A stretch of 21,202 nucleotides of DNA from UMGS1279 sp045630265 (GCA_045630265.1 JAZQSV010000008.1:1-21202), one strand, 5' to 3'. Numbered from the stretch's first letter, positions 1 to 7,324 are shown. The notes: generated from the sequence alone by a model not told the origin. Numbers and translations: made by a program.

Positions 1-206
1 AAAAGCAGAGAATTTTTGTCGCGGCTAGGCAAAAACGCAGCCAATATTTTCTATATTGGCGAGTATTTTAACAACGAAGAAATACTCAATTTCATATTCC
101 CACATTAAAAAGCAGAGAATTTTCGTTTATACGAGGCGAAAGCGCAGCGCGTCCTTTAGGACTCGCGAGCATTTCAACAAAGTAGAAACGAAAATTATCG
201 CTTTTT
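1..206. repeat. Two tandem copies of a structured intergenic repeat
   Basis: Two related units lie side by side. Copy 1 begins at position 1 (perhaps cut by the window edge) and copy 2 at about 107. Both open with AAAAGCAGAGAATTTT (1-16 and 108-123). They share AGGC..AA..CGCAGC (27-41, 134-148) and then GCGAG-N-ATTT-N-AACAA-N-G-N-AGAAA (59-82, 165-188). Between the shared blocks each has a different short hairpin: GCCAATAT/ATATTGGC (40-47/53-60) in copy 1 and GTCCT/AGGAC (151-155/158-162) in copy 2. In copy 2 the outer ends also pair: AATTTTCGTTT (118-128) with AAACGAAAATT (186-196), and AAAAAGC (107-113) with GCTTTTT (200-206). The arm reaches the mreB stop codon and could act as its terminator. 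No protein-coding content is seen. Confidence 0.7.
107..206 (-). terminator. Long stem-loop at the 3' end of mreB, possible terminator
   Basis: Read on the minus strand, the mreB stop codon runs directly into the arm of a roughly 100-base imperfect hairpin. The hairpin ends in GCTTTTT (complement of 107-113), so it could stop the bmrU-mreB transcript. The hairpin is also copy 2 of the repeat at 1-206. Use as a terminator is inferred from position and the terminal U-run. Confidence 0.45.
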
Positions 207-1233
207 AAAATTGGCGATATTTTTTTAGACGCTTAATCGCCTCTTCGGTGAAGTCGGTGCGTTCAAGCTCTTTGGCCGTTCCAAGTACTACGCAATCTAA
301 AGGATTGTCCGCAACAAAAACGGGAATGCCTGTTTCCTCGCTCATTAGCTTATCGAGGCCACGAAGAAGTGCGCCACCACCTGTAAGAGTGATACCACTG
401 TCGATAATGTCGGCCGAAAGCTCGGGCGGAGTTTTTTCAAGGGTAAGGCGAACTGCATCAATAATTTGAGAAACTGTATCGCGAATGGCTTCTCTAACCT
501 GCGCTGCAGTAATGATGGCGCTTTTGGGAAGTCCGTCTACCAGGTTTCTACCCTTAATTTCCATACTGCCTTCATTTTCGAAGGGCTTAGCCGAGCCGAT
601 TTCTATTTTAATTTGCTCTGCGGTGCGCTCACCGATTAGCATGTTATGAGTTTTTCTAACGTAGTTTATGATAGCTTCGTCGAGCTTGTCTCCTGCAATA
701 CGTACCGACTGAGCGGTAACAATGTCGCCAAGGGACAAAACGGCAACCTCACTTGTACCACCGCCGATATCTACAACCATACAGCCCGCAGATTCGTCTA
801 CCGGAAGTCCCGCACCGATTGCGGCGGCCTTTGGCTCTTGAATAAGACAAACGTTATTGGGGCTAACGCCGGCTTGAACGGCAGCATCGTGCACCGCGCG
901 GCTTTCAACCTCGGTAACGCCTGCGGGAACACAAATCATAACCCTAACACGGGTGAAAAGACTTCCGTGCAGAGCTTGTTTAATAAACTTTTTAAGCATT
1001 GCAGCGGTAACGTCAAAGTCAGCAATAACACCATCTTTCAAAGGGCGAACCGCCATAATAGAGCCGGGAGTACGGCCTATCATCTCCTTTGCTTCGGTAC
1101 CTACAGCGCGGACAAGGTCATTCCTTGCCTCGTATGCTACTACCGACGGTTCACGCATTACAATGCCTTTACCCTTAACGCAAACTAAGGTGTTGGCTGT
1201 TCCTAAATCTATTCCAATATCACGGGTAAACAT
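205..1233 (-). CDS. mreB: MreB/Mbl family actin-like rod-shape protein
   Basis: This is a 342-residue bacterial actin of the MreB/Mbl family, which polymerises on the inner membrane face and guides elongation-mode peptidoglycan synthesis. The N-terminus DIGIDLGTANTLV is the phosphate-1 ATP loop. MVVDIGGGTSEVAVLS (about 152-167) is phosphate-2, ERTAEQIKIEIGSA the connecting region, and ITLTGGGALLRGLDKL (about 282-297) the adenosine motif. Length matches the family (330-345). A GGAGG Shine-Dalgarno (complement of 1241-1245) sits 7 bases before the ATG. The overall sequence, opening MFTRDIGIDLGTAN and ending with a short basic tail, recalls B. subtilis Mbl as much as MreB. No mreC/mreD is adjacent, so which paralogue this is cannot be decided here. 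It is the second gene after the lipid kinase, 37 bases downstream. Confidence 0.95.
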   Translation of the reverse strand: MFTRDIGIDLGTANTLVCVKGKGIVMREPSVVAYEARNDLVRAVGTEAKEMIGRTPGSIMAVRPLKDGVIADFDVTAAMLKKFIKQALHGSLFTRVRVMICVPAGVTEVESRAVHDAAVQAGVSPNNVCLIQEPKAAAIGAGLPVDESAGCMVVDIGGGTSEVAVLSLGDIVTAQSVRIAGDKLDEAIINYVRKTHNMLIGERTAEQIKIEIGSAKPFENEGSMEIKGRNLVDGLPKSAIITAAQVREAIRDTVSQIIDAVRLTLEKTPPELSADIIDSGITLTGGGALLRGLDKLMSEETGIPVFVADNPLDCVVLGTAKELERTDFTEEAIKRLKKYRQF

Positions 1234-1270
1234 ATTATGTCCTCCTAGAAAGCTTCTTTGAATTTAAGGT

Positions 1271-2167
1271 TTATTTTTTAGGCACTATTAAATCTATTGC
1301 CTCGTGCAAGTTTTCAATTACTACCGTTTCACTACCCTGCTGATGCTCACCGTCCAAAGTCCAGTCCACCGGGCTTTCGGTTTTAACCGTTACCCTTTCA
1401 GTGTGGTGAAGTTGGACCAGCTCGCCCGTGAACTTTTGGGTTAAAAGTTCACTTATAATTTGCTGAAATTCGTTTAAATTTTCAGGTTCTTTAATAAGCA
1501 GTACCTCGAGCAGTCCGTCGGTCAGTGAAACAAGCTTCGGGTCTAGCTTTAAAACACCGCCCGCCGAGGTGGTATTGGATACCGCGGCGAAGATGAAATT
1601 GCCCTCAACCGTTTCGCCCTCTGCAAAAGTAAAGGTGGCCTTTGTAGCCCTTATATTGCTTATACTTTTTATGCCCTCGATAAGGTAGGCGGCATGACCT
1701 ATTGCATTTTTAACCTCCTGCGGAGCCAGATAAGATGCTTCGGTAAAAGCCCCAAAGGAAGCAATATAGTTAAAGTTTCTATCCAAAAACTTACCAACGT
1801 CAACCTTTAAGACGTTTCCGTCTATTATGTTTTTTGTGGCTGCAAGAACCCCCTTTGGAATGCCAAGACTTGTTGCTAAATCGTTAGTTGTTCCTACAGG
1901 GATGTACCCTAAGGTATGGCGAACAGGATTTTTAAGGAGTCCGTTTGTAACCTCGTTTAAGGTTCCGTCACCGCCCGCGCAAACCACAAGCTTATATTCT
2001 GGCCCACAGGTTTTAGCAACCTGCTCGGCATCTCCCTTTTTCTGGGTAAAATGCAGGGTTGGCACCAGCCCTGCGGCGCAAAACATATCCACAACCTGCC
2101 ATATTTTTTGTTTTAATGCAAGCCTTCCAGAAACGGGGTTTACAATGAATAAAATTTTGTCTTGCAA
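1271..2167 (-). CDS. Diacylglycerol kinase-like lipid kinase (YegS/BmrU family)
   Basis: This 298-residue soluble protein belongs to the DAGK catalytic family (YegS/Rv2252/BmrU/DgkB), which phosphorylates lipid substrates such as diacylglycerol and so recycles it into phospholipid synthesis. The nucleotide-binding motif GGDGTLNEV lies at 65-73 and IPVGTTNDLATSLGIP at 89-104. The C-terminal half ends in DGEHQQG, the typical beta-sandwich. The start is a TTG: the complement of 2175-2182 is GGAGGTGA, 7 bases upstream, and no in-frame ATG lies nearby. It is the first gene of an operon with mreB, driven by the promoter at 2227-2255. Pairing a membrane-lipid enzyme with a wall-elongation scaffold is suggestive but not proof of a joint function. 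The exact lipid substrate cannot be read from sequence. Confidence 0.9.
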   Translation of the reverse strand: MQDKILFIVNPVSGRLALKQKIWQVVDMFCAAGLVPTLHFTQKKGDAEQVAKTCGPEYKLVVCAGGDGTLNEVTNGLLKNPVRHTLGYIPVGTTNDLATSLGIPKGVLAATKNIIDGNVLKVDVGKFLDRNFNYIASFGAFTEASYLAPQEVKNAIGHAAYLIEGIKSISNIRATKATFTFAEGETVEGNFIFAAVSNTTSAGGVLKLDPKLVSLTDGLLEVLLIKEPENLNEFQQIISELLTQKFTGELVQLHHTERVTVKTESPVDWTLDGEHQQGSETVVIENLHEAIDLIVPKK

Positions 2168-2226
2168 GGGGTGCTCACCTCCATAAATTTTGAAAAGATT
2201 ATAATATTCGCATAATAATATATTTT

Positions 2227-2255
2227 ATTATAACTACTATTTATGAACAATTCAA
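2227..2255 (-). promoter_or_regulatory. Sigma-A type promoter for the lipid kinase-mreB operon
   Basis: On the minus strand TTGAAT (complement 2250-2255) and TATAAT (complement 2227-2232) are exactly 17 bases apart. Transcription would begin near 2220, about 50 bases before the TTG start. A second TATAAT (complement around 2194) lacks a convincing -35. Confidence 0.7.
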
Positions 2256-2310
2256 GTACCAAAGCCAAAATTTGAGTTTTATTTTTTAAAGGGCTTTAAA
2301 AATAAAACTA

Positions 2311-2339
2311 TTGTATTTGTGGTCGAATTTTGTTATAAT
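2311..2339 (+). promoter_or_regulatory. Extended -10 promoter for the DivIVA-like gene
   Basis: TTGTAT (2311-2316), a 17-base spacer, then TATAAT (2334-2339) preceded by TGT, an extended -10. Transcription would start near 2346, leaving a leader of about 25 bases before the coding start. Confidence 0.7.
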
Positions 2340-2370
2340 TTAACTGTAATAATTTATTGGGGTGATTTTT

Positions 2371-2892
2371 TTGCCACAGTTTGGATTTAAAACCTCATTT
2401 TTTGGCTTTAAAAAAGAGGAAGTAAACGCTTACATCGGACACGTGATGACCGAGCACAAGGACAAGGTGCGCTCTTTAGAGGGTGAAAAGGCCGATCTTA
2501 AAGCGGAAATTGAAAAACTAAACGAAGAACGCGACGCATTAAAACAAAAGGTTGATTATTATACTGCCAAGGAAGCGGAAATAGAGAAAATGAGCATAAG
2601 CATTGGCACTATGTATATGCTTGCTAAGCAAAATGCAAGGGAAATTGTGGGCGAAGCAGAAAAGTGCGCTAAGGAAATTGCCGATCATTCTAAAAAACAG
2701 CTGGCTGCCGCTGGTGAGGCTGACGAAAAGCTTAACCTCCTTAAGGCCGAGCTTACGGGTGCGGCCGAAAGGTTTTCGGGTAGCGTTGCCGCAATGAGCG
2801 ACTCTTTTGAACAGATTAAAGGCCGCCTTGAAAACGAGCTTACAAAACTTGAAGGCAAGCCCGAAATCGAACTTTTTATTGAGAATTTGTAA
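2371..2892 (+). CDS. DivIVA-like coiled-coil protein
   Basis: A 173-residue protein with the DivIVA-type membrane-binding N-terminus (FFGFKKEEVNAYIGHV) followed by heptad-rich coiled coil (about residues 25-65). After a less charged stretch (about 70-90) comes a second helical, probably coiled region. DivIVA proteins sense negative membrane curvature and recruit division, elongation or sporulation factors at poles and septa. I chose TTG at 2371 over GTG at 2362 because GGGGTGA (2359-2365) is the Shine-Dalgarno: it overlaps the GTG but sits 8 bases ahead of the TTG. The resulting N-terminus MPQFGFKTSFFGFKKEEV is typical. The gene has its own promoter and shares a bidirectional terminator with gdhA. 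The fold class is fairly sure. The cellular role is not, because it is shorter than canonical DivIVA and lies outside the ylm cluster. Confidence 0.8.
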   Translation: MPQFGFKTSFFGFKKEEVNAYIGHVMTEHKDKVRSLEGEKADLKAEIEKLNEERDALKQKVDYYTAKEAEIEKMSISIGTMYMLAKQNAREIVGEAEKCAKEIADHSKKQLAAAGEADEKLNLLKAELTGAAERFSGSVAAMSDSFEQIKGRLENELTKLEGKPEIELFIENL

Positions 2893-2912
2893 TTTTAAAA
2901 AACAACATCGAA

Positions 2913-2948
2913 ACAAAAAAACACCGTCATCTTTGACGGTGTTTTTTT
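2913..2948. terminator. Bidirectional rho-independent terminator (DivIVA-like / gdhA)
   Basis: A 9-bp stem ACACCGTCA/TGACGGTGT (2921-2929/2934-2942) with a TCTT loop is followed by a T-run on the plus strand and preceded by an A-run (2913-2920). It can therefore terminate both converging genes. Confidence 0.9.
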
Positions 2949-2968
2949 ATTTATTTTTTGCCCTGTTT

Positions 2969-4324
2969 TTAGTATGCAACACCCTGTGCAATCATTGCCT
3001 CTGCCACCTTAATAAAGCCGGCGATGTTTGCGCCTGCAACGAGGTCGCCCTCCATACCAAACTTTTTAGCTGCTTCGTAGGAGGTTTTATAGATGTTGGT
3101 CATAATCTGGTGCAGCTTTGCATCAACCTCTTCTGCAGTCCAGCTGTATCTCATAGAGTTCTGGCTCATTTCAAGACCTGAAACGGCAACGCCGCCTGCG
3201 TTAACCGCCTTAGAAGGAGCAATAACAACCTTGTTTTCTTTAAGGAGTGCTACTGCATCGGCAGTTGTGGGCATATTAGAAACCTCAACGTAGTACTTAA
3301 CGCCGTTTGCAACGATTTTTTCTGCATCAGCAAGTGTAACCTCGTTTTGAGTGGCGCAAGGCATAATAACATCAACCTTTTCACCCCAGGGCTTTTGACC
3401 CTCAAAGTAGGGAACGCCAAATTTGTCGGCATAATCCTTAACCTTATCGTTACCCGAAGCACGCATTTCAAGCATAAAGTTGATTTTTTCATCGGTATTT
3501 ATACCGTCTTTATCGTAAACGTAGCCGTCAGGACCGGAGATGGTAACAACCTTACCGCCAAGCTCAGTAATCTTTTTAACGGTACCCCAAGCAACGTTAC
3601 CGAAGCCCGATACCGCAAAGGTTTTACCCTTAATGCTCTCGCCAAAGGATTTAAGCATTTCTGCTGCATAGTAAACTGCGCCGAAACCGGTTGCCTCGGG
3701 GCGGATTAAGGAACCACCAAAGGAAAGGCCCTTACCGGTTAAAACGCCTGTAAACTCATTTCTAAGACGCTTGTACTGACCGAAAAGATAGCCAACCTCT
3801 CTGGCACCTACACCAATGTCGCCTGCTGGAACGTCGGTGTCGGGACCGATATGCTTAGCAAGCTCGGTCATAAAGCTTTGACAGAAGCGCATAATCTCTA
3901 AATCGCTCTTGCCTCTGGGGTCAAAGTCGGAGCCACCCTTACCGCCGCCCATAGGCAGACCGGTAAGACTGTTTTTAAAGGTTTGCTCAAAACCTAAGAA
4001 CTTAATAACAGATGCGTTTACAGAAGGATGGAGTCTGATTCCGCCCTTGTAAGGACCAATGGCCGAATTGAACTGAACGCGGTAGCCCCTGTTAACCTGC
4101 ACCTTGCCGCTATCGTCCACCCAGGAAACGCGGAAGGAAACCATTCTTTCGGGCTCTACTATTCTTTCCATAATGCCCCACTTTTCAATTCTTGCATCCT
4201 GCTCTACTACCGGTTCTAAAGACTCTAAAACCTCTAAAACGGCCTGCAAGAACTCTTTTTCGCCTTCGTTACGCTTACAAACCTTTTCGTAAACGCTTTT
4301 AAGATACTCATTTTTAAGTGCCAT
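2969..4324 (-). CDS. gdhA: Hexameric glutamate dehydrogenase (C. symbiosum type)
   Basis: This 451-residue glutamate dehydrogenase interconverts 2-oxoglutarate plus ammonia with glutamate in the cytoplasm. Catalytic residues are visible as K93 (PYKGGIRLHP), K117 (TFKNSL), K129 (GGGKGG) and D169 (PAGDIG). Each is four residues after K89, K113, K125 and D165 of the Clostridium symbiosum enzyme. The Rossmann loop is SGFGNVAWG (about 239-247), followed by the segment VVTISGPDGYVYD. That segment closely resembles the NAD-specific C. symbiosum enzyme, so NAD use in glutamate fermentation is as likely as NADPH-linked assimilation. An AAGGAG site lies 11 bases before the ATG. A promoter is at 4374-4402 and a shared terminator at 2913-2948. 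The gene stands alone. Confidence 0.95.
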   Translation of the reverse strand: MALKNEYLKSVYEKVCKRNEGEKEFLQAVLEVLESLEPVVEQDARIEKWGIMERIVEPERMVSFRVSWVDDSGKVQVNRGYRVQFNSAIGPYKGGIRLHPSVNASVIKFLGFEQTFKNSLTGLPMGGGKGGSDFDPRGKSDLEIMRFCQSFMTELAKHIGPDTDVPAGDIGVGAREVGYLFGQYKRLRNEFTGVLTGKGLSFGGSLIRPEATGFGAVYYAAEMLKSFGESIKGKTFAVSGFGNVAWGTVKKITELGGKVVTISGPDGYVYDKDGINTDEKINFMLEMRASGNDKVKDYADKFGVPYFEGQKPWGEKVDVIMPCATQNEVTLADAEKIVANGVKYYVEVSNMPTTADAVALLKENKVVIAPSKAVNAGGVAVSGLEMSQNSMRYSWTAEEVDAKLHQIMTNIYKTSYEAAKKFGMEGDLVAGANIAGFIKVAEAMIAQGVAY

Positions 4325-4373
4325 AGCTACTATTCTCCTTGCTTATTTCATATTAAAAAATTAATTATTTTTT

Positions 4374-4402
4374 AGTTTAAACCCTTTGATTTAATATGTC
4401 AA
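4374..4402 (-). promoter_or_regulatory. Promoter for gdhA
   Basis: On the minus strand a perfect TTGACA (complement 4397-4402) is followed after 17 bases by TAAACT (complement 4374-4379). Transcription would start near 4367, about 43 bases before the gdhA ATG. Confidence 0.7.
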
Positions 4403-4473
4403 TACTTTTCTGTAGTAAAGCGGAAAATTTTTTTATACGTTTTGTAATATTATTACCAATTTTTATCAAAAAG

Positions 4474-4604
4474 TTATCCACTGCCGCGGTGGATAAAAAG
4501 CCGTTTTTATCCAATTTATCCACCTAGATATGCACACTTGGAGAAAAATTTTGGCTTAAATAAAGATATTCCAAGAAAATTCCGGTTGATAACTATGTGG
4601 ATAA
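4474..4604. promoter_or_regulatory. Cluster of DnaA-box-like sites
   Basis: The 9-base DnaA box consensus TTATCCACA is matched perfectly once, on the minus strand at 4596-4604. One-mismatch matches are TTATCCACT (4474-4482, plus), TTATCCACC (4488-4496, minus) and TTATCCACC (4516-4524, plus). Two-mismatch matches are TTATCCAAT (4507-4515, plus) and TTATCAACC (4584-4592, minus). The first two form an inverted repeat, TTATCCAC/GTGGATAA, around CCGCGG. Six sites in 131 bases on both strands is far denser than chance. Known roles for such clusters are replication origins, DnaA titration sites and DnaA-regulated promoters. No dnaA, dnaN or rpmH lies in the window, so oriC itself is not supported. 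Confidence 0.7.
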
Positions 4605-4703
4605 CTTTAATTACTATTTGTATTGTTACATAATGCTACATTTGACGACGGGACCTTTCGACAAAGAATTTTTCTAATTTTTTTCACAAATTTCAAAAAA
4701 CAC

Positions 4704-4732
4704 TTTACTATAGGGGGTAAAATGTGTATAAT
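4704..4732 (+). promoter_or_regulatory. Promoter for lipoprotein-U32 operon
   Basis: TTTACT (4704-4709), 17-base spacer, perfect TATAAT (4727-4732). Transcription would start near 4739, 35 bases before the chosen ATG at 4774. This also argues against the upstream ATGs at 4741 and 4744 as starts. Confidence 0.7.
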
Positions 4733-4773
4733 TACTATGTATGATGTATTTTTACGTTTTTAGGAGAGACAAT

Positions 4774-5253
4774 ATGCAGCGCTTTAAAAAACTTATAAGC
4801 TTAACACTTTGCGCTTTGCTTTTTGCCGCTATGCTTTGCGGTTGCAGTGCTAAGCGTACGCCCTCCCCCTTGGAACTTTGTAATGACATTATTTCGCAAA
4901 ACAGTTTAACCGACCTTACTTCCCTTTCGGGAGACAAGCTTGAATCTTACTTCGGTTTTAAAAATTCTAACATTAAACGCTTTTCGGTTATGATAAGTAC
5001 TTCAAGTGAAAGGGCCGACACTGTGGCGGTATTTGAGGTTTCTAACAAAGAGCAGCGCTCTGCGGTTATAACCGGTGTTTCTAAATATGCCGCAAGTCTT
5101 GCAGATTCTATGCAGTCGGTAGAAGCGGAGTATAAAAAGGTTTCCTCCCTGCTTATTATGGAGCTTGATGACCTTATTATTTTTATTATATGCCCCGACA
5201 CAAAGGCGGTAGAACAGCAGCTTATTACCCTTGGTGCTAAGGCGGTTTACTAA
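4774..5253 (+). CDS. Lipoprotein, DUF4358-like
   Basis: A 159-residue predicted membrane lipoprotein. A basic start (MQRFKKL) leads into a hydrophobic stretch and the lipobox LCGC, with the lipidated cysteine at residue 24. The mature part resembles clostridial DUF4358 proteins, with a YFGF motif, then a strand containing TVAVFEVSN, a helix, and a C-terminal strand LLIMELDDLIIFIICPD. No catalytic residues are evident and the function is unknown. I chose ATG 4774 because AGGAGAG (4762-4768) lies just ahead of it and the signal peptide begins there. The frame is open from 4741, but that extension would precede the ribosome site. The stop is one base before the U32 gene start, so the two are probably translationally coupled. 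The DUF4358 label is from recall of the family pattern. Confidence 0.75.
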   Translation: MQRFKKLISLTLCALLFAAMLCGCSAKRTPSPLELCNDIISQNSLTDLTSLSGDKLESYFGFKNSNIKRFSVMISTSSERADTVAVFEVSNKEQRSAVITGVSKYAASLADSMQSVEAEYKKVSSLLIMELDDLIIFIICPDTKAVEQQLITLGAKAVY

Positions 5254-5254
5254 T

Positions 5255-7324
5255 ATGAAACCTGAGGTTTTGGCTCCGGTTGGGAGCCGTGAGTCGCTTA
5301 TTGCGGCGGTTTATTCGGGCGCCGATGCAGTATATTTTGGCGCCAAACAGTTTAATGCAAGGCGAGGTGCCGAAAATTTTGACGACTCTTCGCTTCGTGA
5401 TACCATATCATTTTGCCGTCTTTTTGGCGTTAAAAGTTATTTAACCCTTAATATTCTCATTAAAGAAATTGAAATGGCCGATGCGCTTTTGCTTGCAAAA
5501 AAAGCAGCCGATTTTGGTGTGGATGCAGTAATTGTTCAGGATTTAGGACTGGCCCGTCTTATAAAAAAGCATATCCCAAATTTGCCGCTTCACGCCTCTA
5601 CCCAAATGTCGGTGCATTCCCCGGCGGCATTAAAGCTTTTAAAAGAGCTTGGGTTTACCCGCGTCGTCCCTGCAAGGGAAATGAGCAAGGATGAGCTTGA
5701 AGTATTTTGTAAAGAGGCAGATAAACTTGGCATTGAGGTTGAAACCTTTGTGCACGGCGCACTTTGTATGTGCCTTTCAGGGCAGTGTTATTTTAGCGCC
5801 CATTTGGGTGGCAGAAGCGCTAACCGAGGTCTTTGTGCCGGCACCTGTCGGCTTCCATTTTCAGCAAAAGGCGGCACGGGTTATGACCTTAGCTTAAAGG
5901 ATTTATCGCTTGTAAATAAAATTGCAACGCTTACCAAAATGGGTGTTGCCTCCTTTAAAATTGAGGGCAGAATGAAGCGCCCCGAATACGTTGCGGCAAG
6001 TGTAAACTGCGTAAAACAAGCAATTTCGTCAGAAAAGGTAGACTGTGATGATTTAGACCTTTTACAAAAGGTGTTTTCACGTAGCGGCTTTACCGACGGG
6101 TACTTCAGCAAAAATCTAGGTAAAGATATGTTTGGCGTTCGCACCGAGAAGGAAAAGGAGATAGCCGAAAAATCCTTATCCAAGCTGCACGAGCTTTACA
6201 GAAGGCCAAACGGTAAAGTAAAGGTGGATTTTGAGCTTTCTCTTTTAAAAGGCACCCCTGTGAAGCTTACCGCTAAGGCAGACGGATTTTCCGTTTCGGT
6301 TATTGGCGAAAAACCAATGGTGGCAATAAACAAACCCACCACAATGGACAGCGTCAAAACTCTGCTTTCAAAGCTTGGCTCTACACCCTACTGCTTAGGT
6401 AGTGTTTTATCTAATATCGAAGATGGGTTAATGCTGCCCGCCTCTTCTATAAATGCACTTAAAAATAGCGCTTTAGAGGAACTAAACAAAAAAAGAACCG
6501 CACCCAAGGTTGGCGCGGAGGTTGACTTTGATTTTACACCTAAAGCACGCAAAAAAGACATAAAGGGCTATTTTTTAAGGTTTGCAAACGTTTCACAAAT
6601 GCCAATCCTTGAAAATGATATCGTAGGGTTTTCACTGCCCGCAAATGAAATTTTGCGTTTCGAAAGCATAGAAGAGCTTTTAAATGCCACAAACACTAAA
6701 ACTCTTCCCTTTGCAGAGCTTTATAGAGGGGCGGAAAATGACGGACAAACGCTTTCCACACTTCAAAATCTAAAGGGCTTTGGCATAAAAGGTGTTGTTT
6801 GCCAAAACCTTTCAGAGATAGTTTTGGCAAAGGAAATGGGCTTTGCCATTCTTTTAGGTTTTGGGCTTAACCTTTATAACGGATTTGCCATAGAAACCAT
6901 AAAGGGCTTAGGAATAAATGGTGGTGTTATTTCGCCCGAGCTAAGTCTTAAAGAGCAACCCCTTATAACAAGAAAAGACTTTGAAACTTACGCCTTTTTA
7001 TATGGAAGGTTTCCTCTTATGCTTACCAAAAACTGCCCTGTTAAAAATGGGGTTGGTTGCAAGGAAAAGGGAAACGGTTGCACCATAACCGATCGCTTGG
7101 GAGAAATCTTTCCCATTGTTTGCGGTGGTGGGTACAGTGAAATTTTAAATTCCCGCCCGACAAACGTGGCCGACCAACAAAATTTGGTTAGCGCCGACTA
7201 CTGCTACCTTTACTTTACATTGGAAGAAAAAGCAGAGGTAGAAAAGGTTTTAGAGGGCTTTAGAAATGGAGTTATTGCCTCAAAAACCTTTACAAGAGGT
7301 CTTACAAAAAACGGAGTTTTGTAA
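5255..7324 (+). CDS. U32 peptidase family protein with DUF3656-type C-terminal half
   Basis: A 689-residue U32-family protein. The N-terminal barrel opens with PEVLAPVGS. It carries the U32 signature FVHGALCMCLSGQC and then GLCAGTC, giving cysteines C171, C178, C194 and C198 in the spacing that binds a 4Fe-4S cluster in UbiU/UbiV-type members. A DUF3656-like linker (about 370-470) and a second cysteine-rich half follow, with NCPVKNGVGC and a GC...GCT pair near the end. Long members include E. coli RlhA, which hydroxylates C2501 of 23S rRNA. Other relatives modify tRNA (TrhP) or are annotated as collagenase-like peptidases. An RNA-hydroxylation role is plausible but unproven here, and peptidase activity should not be assumed. 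The start is the ATG one base after the lipoprotein stop. The longer in-frame TTG/GTG options overlap that gene. Confidence 0.9.
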   Translation: MKPEVLAPVGSRESLIAAVYSGADAVYFGAKQFNARRGAENFDDSSLRDTISFCRLFGVKSYLTLNILIKEIEMADALLLAKKAADFGVDAVIVQDLGLARLIKKHIPNLPLHASTQMSVHSPAALKLLKELGFTRVVPAREMSKDELEVFCKEADKLGIEVETFVHGALCMCLSGQCYFSAHLGGRSANRGLCAGTCRLPFSAKGGTGYDLSLKDLSLVNKIATLTKMGVASFKIEGRMKRPEYVAASVNCVKQAISSEKVDCDDLDLLQKVFSRSGFTDGYFSKNLGKDMFGVRTEKEKEIAEKSLSKLHELYRRPNGKVKVDFELSLLKGTPVKLTAKADGFSVSVIGEKPMVAINKPTTMDSVKTLLSKLGSTPYCLGSVLSNIEDGLMLPASSINALKNSALEELNKKRTAPKVGAEVDFDFTPKARKKDIKGYFLRFANVSQMPILENDIVGFSLPANEILRFESIEELLNATNTKTLPFAELYRGAENDGQTLSTLQNLKGFGIKGVVCQNLSEIVLAKEMGFAILLGFGLNLYNGFAIETIKGLGINGGVISPELSLKEQPLITRKDFETYAFLYGRFPLMLTKNCPVKNGVGCKEKGNGCTITDRLGEIFPIVCGGGYSEILNSRPTNVADQQNLVSADYCYLYFTLEEKAEVEKVLEGFRNGVIASKTFTRGLTKNGVL

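Larger units (their letters stand above)
4325..4773. other. Long regulatory intergenic region between gdhA and the lipoprotein gene
   Basis: This 449-base gap has no credible reading frame. From left to right it holds the gdhA promoter (4374-4402), an AT-rich stretch (about 4405-4470), a DnaA-box-like cluster (4474-4604), a mixed stretch in which I recognise nothing (4605-4700), and the promoter for the lipoprotein gene (4704-4732). Confidence 0.7.

Noticed and set aside
1..206. CRISPR array
   Set aside because: Only two imperfect units of about 106 bases with internal hairpins and no repeat-spacer periodicity, and no cas genes.
646..1188. A 180-residue plus-strand open frame opposite mreB
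   Set aside because: It is the reverse-complement shadow of a strongly conserved MreB gene, with no ribosome site or recognisable domain.
2807..3181. A 124-residue plus-strand frame spanning the divIVA-gdhA junction
   Set aside because: It runs through a bidirectional terminator and is antisense to gdhA.
4474..4604. Calling the DnaA-box cluster oriC
   Set aside because: No dnaA, dnaN, rpmH or other origin-linked genes are present and I cannot compute GC skew from one window. It is kept as a DnaA-site cluster only.
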